Origin: Streptomyces sp. NBC_00091
Lineage (GTDB): Bacteria; Actinomycetota; Actinomycetes; Streptomycetales; Streptomycetaceae
DNA: 64,000 nucleotides
Assembly (NCBI RefSeq): GCF_026343185.1
Contig: NZ_JAPEMA010000001.1
Span: forward strand, 1,984,001-2,048,000
Direction of reading: 5' to 3'
Under the pieces are notes generated by a model. It was not told the DNA's origin. It ran no database searches and was given only the letters and a program-made list of their open reading frames with translations. Made by a program: the position numbers and the translations under genes. This document shows, one piece after another, positions 58,802 through 64,000 of this stretch (the stretch's first letter is position 1; each line of letters opens with the position of its first letter).

Positions 58802-58911
58802 AGCGGGCTCCGGCCAGCGTGCGGTCCCCCGGGCCCGGGCGTAGCGACCGCTTCCTCACGCACCCCTCGCACCCCTCGGCCCCGGGGGGCCTCGCGGGCT
58901 TCGGGCCGCTG

Positions 58912-58930
58912 CGCCGGACTCCGTCCGGCG
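58912..58930. terminator. Short hairpin
   Basis: CGCCGGAC and GTCCGGCG pair across TCC, about 110 nt after the SRPBCC stop. Confidence 0.35.
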
Positions 58931-58991
58931 TGCGGGGCCAGGGGCCCGGGCGTAGCGTCGGGATCACGACCCCTACCCCGGAGGGCCGGGC

Positions 58992-59426
58992 ATGATCCGC
59001 AACGCAATCGGCTCGCTCATGGGTCTGATCGGAGCGACGGCCGCCGTCTGGAGCCCCTTCCGTGCCTGGTACGACGGCCGTCTCGGGCGCGACTACCGGA
59101 TCGAGGAGCTGTTCTCCGGCTCCGGCATCACCACCGACAAGGCCGCGCTGCTGGGCTCCCTCCTGCTGCCGTGCCTCCTAGCGGCGCTGCTCACGCTGGC
59201 CGCGGTCCTGCGGCGCTCGCGGCTGCTGATGGCGCTCGCCGGGGCCGTGGTCCTGGGCTTCGCGGTCGGGTGGATCAGGCAGCGTCGACGACGCCGGAGG
59301 CGGCGATCTCGATCTTGCTGCGGGTGGTGCCGGACGCGGAGCCCAGGCCCTCGATCTTGTCGACCACGTCCTGGCCCTCGACGACCTCGCCGAAGACGAC
59401 GTGCTTGCCGTCCAGCCACGGGGTGA
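58992..59426 (+). pseudogene. Membrane protein gene truncated into the antisense of a cyclophilin gene
   Basis: The first ~95 residues look genuine: MIRNAIGSLMGLIGATAAVWSPFRAWYDGRLGRDYRIEELFSGSGIT, then two hydrophobic segments up to [12 protein letters not shown]. After that the frame reads the antisense strand of the cyclophilin gene for about 150 nt, giving an Arg/Pro/Cys run. This suggests loss of the 3' part by rearrangement. GGAGGG precedes the ATG. Related streptomycete membrane proteins continue with further helices (from memory of the family). Confidence 0.55.
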
Positions 59427-59772
59427 GGACGGTGGTGATGAAGAACTGCGAGCCGTTGGTGTTGCGGCCGGCGTTCGCCATCGACAGCAGGTACTTGCGG
59501 TCGTGCTTCAGGTCGAAGTTCTCGTCCTCGAACTTCGCGCCGTAGATGCTCTTGCCGCCGGTGCCGTTGTGGTTGGTGAAGTCACCGCCCTGGAGCATGA
59601 ACTGGGGGATGACGCGGTGGAAGCCCGAGCCGGCGTAGCCGTAGCCGTTCTGGCCGGTGGCCAGCTCGCGGAAGTTCCGGGCCGTCCTCGGGACGACCTT
59701 GTCGAACAGGGCGAAGACGATGCGGCCGGCGGGGGCGCCGTCGATGTTGATGTCGAAGTAAACGTTGCTCAT
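59275..59772 (-). CDS. Peptidyl-prolyl cis-trans isomerase, cyclophilin type
   Basis: The 165-aa cytoplasmic cyclophilin contains [47 protein letters not shown] and [12 protein letters not shown], with the catalytic Arg in FHR and the QFF loop. It catalyses proline isomerisation in folding. The start is ATG 59772 (MSNVYFDI); an ATG 9 nt upstream is possible. It lies directly downstream of nothing co-directional within 100 nt except afsK, which ends at its own hairpin. Confidence 0.95.
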   Translation of the reverse strand: MSNVYFDINIDGAPAGRIVFALFDKVVPRTARNFRELATGQNGYGYAGSGFHRVIPQFMLQGGDFTNHNGTGGKSIYGAKFEDENFDLKHDRKYLLSMANAGRNTNGSQFFITTVLTPWLDGKHVVFGEVVEGQDVVDKIEGLGSASGTTRSKIEIAASGVVDAA

Positions 59773-59845
59773 GGGTCCCATCCTGTCACTCCCGGTACGA
59801 ACCGCACCCCGGCGGGGCCGGGACCCGCCGTTGGCGCGTTCGCGC

Positions 59846-59871
59846 GGCCCCCGCCTGGCGGGGCGGGGGCC
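59846..59871 (-). terminator. Hairpin after afsK
   Basis: GGCCCCCGCC (59846-59855) pairs with GGCGGGGGCC (59862-59871), just past the afsK stop. Confidence 0.55.
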
Positions 59872-59881
59872 GGGGGGTGGT

Positions 59882-62335
59882 TCAGGCGCCCGTGCGGGTG
59901 CCTGTGCCCTTGGCGGCGTCCAGGGCGTAGACGCAGCGGTCCTTGCTGCAGGCGTACACCACGCCCGCCTCCGCCACCGGGGCGCCGGTGATCTCGCCGC
60001 CCGTGGCCAGCTTCCAGCGGAGCTGGCCGCCCGCCGCGTCCAGGGTGTAGAGGCAGTGGTCGGCGGAGCCGAAGTGGACGCGGCCGTCCGCGACCACCGG
60101 GGGGCCGGTGATCTCGCCGCCCGCCGCGAACCGCCACTTCGGGGTGCCGGTGACCGCGTCGAGCGTGTACAGGGCGCTGCCCGCGCCCAGGTGGACGCTG
60201 CCGCCCGCCACCAGGACCGGGTCCGCAGCCGGGCGGGGCTCGGTGGCGATGCGCCAGCGGTCCTTGCCGGTGGCCGCGTCCAGGGCGTAGACGGTGCCCA
60301 GGTAGTCGGCGAGGTAGACCCCGCCGCCGGTGACCGCCGGGCCGGGGGCGAAGGCCGGGGGCGCGAGGAACACCGCGGGGGCCTCGAAGTGCCAGCGGAC
60401 CCGGCCCGAGGCCCGGTCGACGGAGAGCACGCGGGTGCCGGCCACGACGTAGACGTTGCCGTCGGCGGCGGGCGTCACGCGGACCGGGACGTTGCCGCAG
60501 GAGGCCGCGTCGCCGACCGGGTACGACCAGGCCTCCTGCCCGGAGCGGGCGTCGAGCGCGCGCAGCCGGGCGTCCTGCCAGACGTAGACGGTGCCCTCGT
60601 GGAGGACGGGGGCCGCCTCCGGGGTCTCGAAGTCGGACTGCGCGCCGCTCAGCTCCCACAGCTTCTGCCCGTTGGAGGCCTCCCAGCCCTGGACCCCGCC
60701 GCCGCGCGTGGCGGTGATGACGGTGCCCCGTTCGGCGCGCAGCGCGTACACCCAGGCTTCGGTGGACAGCCGCCACCGCTCGGAGCCGTCGGCGGCGTCG
60801 AGCGCGTACAGGGAGGGCCCGTCGGAGGCGTGGATGCGGCCGTCGGCGACGGTCATGGACCAGGCGACGTCCCGCGTCTTGAACTGGCGCCGGCCGCTGC
60901 CGACGTCCAGGGCGTGCACCTCGAAGGAGGTGACGTACAGCAGGTCGCCCGCGACCGTCGGGGTCCCCCACACCTCGTTGGACATGCGGAAGCGCCACGG
61001 CCGCCAGCGCCCGCTGTCCGGGGACGGGCCGGGACCCGGCACCGACGGCGTGGCCACCGGGGCCGCGGCCGGGGCGGCGGCCGACGCCGGGGAGCCGCCC
61101 GGCGGACGCACCCAGCCCGTCGCCGAGTCCGCGGCGGCGTGCCCGGCGGGGGCGGAGGCCGGGGCGGAGGCCGTGGCGCGCGGGCCGGGCCCGATCGGCA
61201 CCGGGGAGCCGCCGAGCCGGACGGGCATCCCGGGCATCGAGGACACCGGCACCGGCGCCGGACCGGGGGGCGGGGTCAGCGGCGGGCGGTCCGGGCGCGG
61301 CGGCGCGGCCTGCCCGGTGCGCGGGTCCATCCACGGGTCGGCGGCGCCGCGCGGGGGCCGGCGGTGCGTGGCGGGGCCGGGGGGCGGCGCCGGGGAACGC
61401 CCGGGGGCCGGGACCACGGGGGCCGGGGTGGACGCCGTACGGTTCCCCGCGCGGCGGGCCTCGATCATCGCGACGGCCCGCTCCGGGAGCCACGCCGAGG
61501 CCGTCCCGCTGTCGTCGCCGCCGTCGAACAGGTGCGGGGCGAGCTGCGCCTGGAGGTCGGCGGGGGTCGGGCGCTGGGTGGCGTCCATCTGCATGCAGGA
61601 GTCGATCAGCGGCCGCAGCTCGTCGGGGAGCCCCTCCAGGTTGGGGCCCTCGCGCAGCAGCATGAACACCGTCTCGACCGGGTTCGCCCCGTGGTACGGC
61701 GGGTGCCCGGTCGCCGCGAAGACGAGGGTGGAGCCGAGCGAGAAGACATCGCTGGCGCCCTTGACGCTGCGCGAGTCCTTCGCCTGCTCGGGCGACATGT
61801 AGGCGGGGGTGCCGACGGCGACGTTCGTCATGGTCAGGCGGGTGTTGGACACCCCGCTCGCGATGCCGAAGTCGATCACGCGGGGGCCGTCCTCGACGAC
61901 GAGCACGTTGGACGGCTTCAGGTCGCGGTGGACCAGGCCCGCCCCGTGGATGGACTGCAGCGCCTCGGCGATCCCGGCCGCGAGCCACCGTACGGCCTGG
62001 GCGGGCATCGGCCCGCACTCGTTGACGATCTCCTCGAGGGAGGGCGCCGGGACGTACGCGGTGGCCAGCCAGGGCACGGCGGCGCGCGGGTCGGCGTCGA
62101 CGACGGCCGCGGTGTAGAAGCCGGAGACGGCGCGCGCGGCCTCCACCTCGCGGGTGAACCGCACCCGGAACAGCTGGTCCTCGGCGAGTTCGGTGCGCAC
62201 CGTCTTGATCGCGACCCGGCGTCCGGACGCCGACCGTGCGAGATAGACCAGCCCCATGCCGCCGGCGCCGAGCCGTCCCAGCACCTCGAAGGGGCCGATC
62301 CGTCTCGGGTCGTGCTGCGTCAGCTGCTCCACCAC
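59882..62335 (-). CDS. afsK: AfsK-type serine/threonine kinase with PQQ-like propeller
   Basis: The 817-aa protein has an N-terminal kinase domain: GRLGAGGMG (residues 20-28), K44 in [15 protein letters not shown] and YMSPEQ. A Pro/Ala-rich linker of about 150 residues follows, then a C-terminal propeller of PQQ-binding-like repeats ([69 protein letters not shown]). This is the AfsK architecture and length; AfsK autophosphorylates and phosphorylates AfsR. There is no membrane helix. Start GTG 62335 follows GGAGGCGA. Confidence 0.9.
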   Translation of the reverse strand: MVEQLTQHDPRRIGPFEVLGRLGAGGMGLVYLARSASGRRVAIKTVRTELAEDQLFRVRFTREVEAARAVSGFYTAAVVDADPRAAVPWLATAYVPAPSLEEIVNECGPMPAQAVRWLAAGIAEALQSIHGAGLVHRDLKPSNVLVVEDGPRVIDFGIASGVSNTRLTMTNVAVGTPAYMSPEQAKDSRSVKGASDVFSLGSTLVFAATGHPPYHGANPVETVFMLLREGPNLEGLPDELRPLIDSCMQMDATQRPTPADLQAQLAPHLFDGGDDSGTASAWLPERAVAMIEARRAGNRTASTPAPVVPAPGRSPAPPPGPATHRRPPRGAADPWMDPRTGQAAPPRPDRPPLTPPPGPAPVPVSSMPGMPVRLGGSPVPIGPGPRATASAPASAPAGHAAADSATGWVRPPGGSPASAAAPAAAPVATPSVPGPGPSPDSGRWRPWRFRMSNEVWGTPTVAGDLLYVTSFEVHALDVGSGRRQFKTRDVAWSMTVADGRIHASDGPSLYALDAADGSERWRLSTEAWVYALRAERGTVITATRGGGVQGWEASNGQKLWELSGAQSDFETPEAAPVLHEGTVYVWQDARLRALDARSGQEAWSYPVGDAASCGNVPVRVTPAADGNVYVVAGTRVLSVDRASGRVRWHFEAPAVFLAPPAFAPGPAVTGGGVYLADYLGTVYALDAATGKDRWRIATEPRPAADPVLVAGGSVHLGAGSALYTLDAVTGTPKWRFAAGGEITGPPVVADGRVHFGSADHCLYTLDAAGGQLRWKLATGGEITGAPVAEAGVVYACSKDRCVYALDAAKGTGTRTGA

Positions 62336-62430
62336 TCGCCTCCACTACCTCCCCGTACGGGCCCCTGCCGGACCCGCTTCCACCCGTGCGCGCCATCCAC
62401 CGGCGCGCGCACCGGTCCGACCCGATTCTG

Positions 62431-63282
62431 TCAGGCCCGCGCCTGGTCCGGCCCCGGCTCCGGGTGTGCATTCGCGCGCGGCTCCGACAGGAGCGCGAAG
62501 ACGGCCCCCTGATTGTCGGCGACGACCGCGATCCGCCCGTACGGCGTGTCGAAGGGATCGGCGGTGACGCGCCCGCCGAGCCGCTGCACCGTCGCGATGC
62601 TCCGGTCGCAGTCCGGCACGGCGAAGTAGACGAGGAAGTGCGCCGGCATGATCTCCGGGAAGGCGTCGGTGATCAGGCTGCGCCCCAGGACGGCGGTGTC
62701 GGGGCCGGGCGGGCTGCCGGGCGGGGACCACAGGCGGTACTCGACGTCGCTCTCGGGGTCGTCCTGGTCCTGCGGGACGTAGCCGAAGACGTTGGCGTAG
62801 AAGACGTCGACGGCGTCGCGGGCCCGGGTGTAGACCTCGGCCCAGCAGTACGTGTTCGGCTCCTGCTGGGCGTCGAAGCCGTGGTGGGTGCCGGGCTGCC
62901 AGAGGCCGAAGACGGCCCCGCCGGGGTCGGCGGCCATCGCGGCGATGCCGTAGGGGCCGACGGGCTGCGGGTCCATGACCATCTGGCCGCCGGCGGCGCG
63001 GATGCGGGCCGCGCAGGCGTAGGCGTCGGAGGTGTACAGGTACACCCCCCAGACGGTGGGCATGCGGCCGTCGGGCTTGGGGGCGAGGGCGGCGACGTTG
63101 CGGCCGCGGCTGTAGGCCTGGGTGTAGTGGCCGTATGCGGGTCCCGCGCTGTCGCCGAAGGTCCACCCGAAGAGCTCACCGTAGAAGCGCTTGCCCGCCT
63201 CGACGTCCGGGAGCGAGGCGTCGACCCAGCAGGGCGAGCCTTCCGCGAATGCGGCTGCGGCTGGGGCTGCGGCTGCGGCCAT
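62431..63282 (-). CDS. Two-domain VOC/glyoxalase-fold protein upstream of afsK
   Basis: The 283-aa protein has an Ala-rich N-terminus and two VOC domains, SPCWVDASLPDVEAGKRFYGELFGWTF...ADPGGAVFGLWQ and NTYCWAEVYTRARDAVDVFYANVFGY...VVADNQGAVFALL. In S. coelicolor the gene just upstream of afsK encodes the AfsK-binding inhibitor KbpA; this gene occupies that position (95 nt from afsK, same strand), but I cannot confirm identity from sequence alone. GGAAGG precedes the ATG. Confidence 0.8.
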   Translation of the reverse strand: MAAAAAPAAAAFAEGSPCWVDASLPDVEAGKRFYGELFGWTFGDSAGPAYGHYTQAYSRGRNVAALAPKPDGRMPTVWGVYLYTSDAYACAARIRAAGGQMVMDPQPVGPYGIAAMAADPGGAVFGLWQPGTHHGFDAQQEPNTYCWAEVYTRARDAVDVFYANVFGYVPQDQDDPESDVEYRLWSPPGSPPGPDTAVLGRSLITDAFPEIMPAHFLVYFAVPDCDRSIATVQRLGGRVTADPFDTPYGRIAVVADNQGAVFALLSEPRANAHPEPGPDQARA

Positions 63283-63371
63283 GGGGTGGGTTCCTTCCGT
63301 CGTGCGAGTTTTGCGAGGCTTGTCCGGGCAGCACGCCTTTCATCCCCATCAGCCATGGTCCGCCCGAAAAC

Positions 63372-63392
63372 TTGTCCACAGCCTGTTGATAA
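63372..63392. promoter_or_regulatory. Pair of DnaA-box-like 9-mers
   Basis: TTGTCCACA (63372-63380), a perfect streptomycete DnaA box, is followed 3 nt later by TGTTGATAA, the inverse of TTATCAACA. They lie in the 293-nt region between the divergent VOC and TetR genes, which otherwise shows nothing but promoters. Confidence 0.35.
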
Positions 63393-63563
63393 GACTATTC
63401 GGGGGATACGCCACGGTACGGAAGGGTGCGGGGCGGGCGGGGCGGGTGGGTGCGGACCGGCCGGAATCCGCCGCCGGGACCCCGGCAGGGGCGCTTCCGT
63501 CCAGGTCGGCGACCGCATAACCCCATTTGCAGGCGGCCGAATAGCGCGCCGATCCCCCCTCGG

Positions 63564-63582
63564 TAAGCTGACGGCATGACAG
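63564..63582 (+). promoter_or_regulatory. Leaderless TetR promoter with operator half-site
   Basis: TAAGCT (63564-63569) lies 6 nt before the TetR ATG. CTGACGG, the left arm of the six palindromes, overlaps it at 63568-63574; the right arm (ending GACAG at 63582) is degenerate. Confidence 0.4.
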
Positions 63583-64000
63583 GACAAGTACGCACCGTCG
63601 ACGGGCGTGTCGCCGGCCGGCGCGGCCAGGCGACGCGGCAGAAGCTGCTCGACTGCCTCAGCGAGATGCTCAGCTCCTCGCCGTACCGCGACGTCAAGGT
63701 GATCGACGTCGCGCGCAAGGCCGGCACCTCCCCCGCGACCTTCTACCAGTACTTCCCGGACGTCGAGGGTGCCGTCCTGGAGATCGCCGAAGAAATGGCC
63801 ACGGAGGGCGCGCAGTTGACGGCGCTCGTCGAGGGCCGCAACTGGGTCGGCAAGGCCGGCTGGGCGGCCGCCGAGGAACTCGTCGAGGGTTTCCTGGAGT
63901 TCTGGCGGCGCAACGACGCGATCCTGCGGGTCGTCGACCTCGGCGCGGCCGAGGGCGACAAGCGGTTCTACAAGATCCGCATGAAGATCCTGAACTCCGT
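63576..64000 (+). CDS. TetR/AcrR-family regulator, truncated by window edge
   Basis: The visible 141 residues contain a complete TetR helix-turn-helix (RRGQATRQKLLDCLSEMLSSSPYRDVKVIDVARKAGTSPATFYQYFPDVEGAVLEIAEEMA) and the start of the ligand-binding domain (WVGKAGWAAAEELVEGFLEFWRRNDAILRVVDLGAAEGDKRFYKIRMKILNSV). The frame is still open at the end of the window. It resembles the conserved TetR gene beside afsK in other streptomycetes. A half operator at its start makes it a candidate, unproven, for the CTGAC-N5-GTCAG regulon. Confidence 0.92.
   Translation, partial: MTGQVRTVDGRVAGRRGQATRQKLLDCLSEMLSSSPYRDVKVIDVARKAGTSPATFYQYFPDVEGAVLEIAEEMATEGAQLTALVEGRNWVGKAGWAAAEELVEGFLEFWRRNDAILRVVDLGAAEGDKRFYKIRMKILNS

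Noticed and set aside
59765..62512. Very long rightward open frame opposite afsK
   Set aside because: It is the antisense shadow of the kinase gene, with low-complexity Gly/Ala/Arg/Val translation and no motif; long antisense frames are normal at this GC content.
63283..63575. Replication origin because of DnaA-box-like sequences
   Set aside because: Only two boxes are present, with no dnaA/dnaN neighbours or box cluster.

Overview
The window is chromosomal DNA of a Streptomyces-type actinomycete. It has very high GC with strong GC bias at third codon positions, frequent GTG starts, stop/start overlaps (ATGA, GTGA), TANNNT -10 boxes 6-7 nt before start codons (leaderless mRNAs), and lineage-typical genes (AfsK/AfsR/AfsS, WhiJ/DUF397 pairs, ECF41 sigma, fbiC). 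The right edge cuts a TetR gene. I found no rRNA, tRNA, CRISPR array or transposase.

Layout. 0.2-8 kb: DsbA-like thioredoxin protein, zinc-ribbon membrane protein, SDR, fbiC (F420 precursor FO synthase), secreted phosphatase, ADP-ribosylglycohydrolase. 8-10.6 kb: three-gene leftward set ending in a 581-aa protein with a glycine-rich hydrophobic domain. 11-24.5 kb: F420-type oxidoreductases, lipoproteins, a WhiJ-like locus (ATPase/DUF4241 divergent from XRE/DUF397), DUF4097 + serine hydrolase, aldo/keto reductase, HxlR and NmrA-like genes, APC permease. 25-33 kb: catabolic block of aldehyde dehydrogenase, D-aminoacylase-like amidohydrolase, two LLM oxidoreductases and an SDR. 33-39.6 kb: PIN toxin-antitoxin-like cassette, PaxB-like membrane protein, L,D-transpeptidase, ECF41 sigma with partner oxidoreductase, NUDIX, trypsin-like protease. 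39.7-42.6 kb: a methyltransferase flanked by long inverted repeats, then a second XRE/DUF397 pair. 42.8-45.4 kb: alpha/beta hydrolase and amidohydrolase. 45.5-49.1 kb: afsR and afsS. 49.4-56.4 kb: methyltransferase, sialidase, then acyl-CoA ligase divergent from thiolase/DUF35/enoyl-CoA hydratase. 56.4-58.1 kb: a second DUF4097 gene divergent from a MarR-like regulator. 59.2-63.3 kb: cyclophilin, afsK, two-domain glyoxalase-fold protein; then the TetR gene.

How the genes fit together. (1) AfsK kinase, AfsR activator and AfsS form the known antibiotic-control cascade; this afsR carries a TTA codon, so it may also depend on bldA tRNA. (2) A 15-bp palindrome of the form CTGAC-N5-GTCAG occurs six times, always at promoters of oxidoreductase or acyl-CoA type genes (SDR at 2.0 kb, both LLM units at 31-33 kb, amidohydrolase at 45.4 kb, ligase/thiolase at 53.9 kb). 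I infer a dispersed, TetR-type, probably F420-linked catabolic regulon whose substrate I cannot name; this is the best candidate for an undescribed system. (3) Two DUF4097 genes share a near-identical operator array, but only one has a regulator gene beside it, suggesting control of the other in trans.
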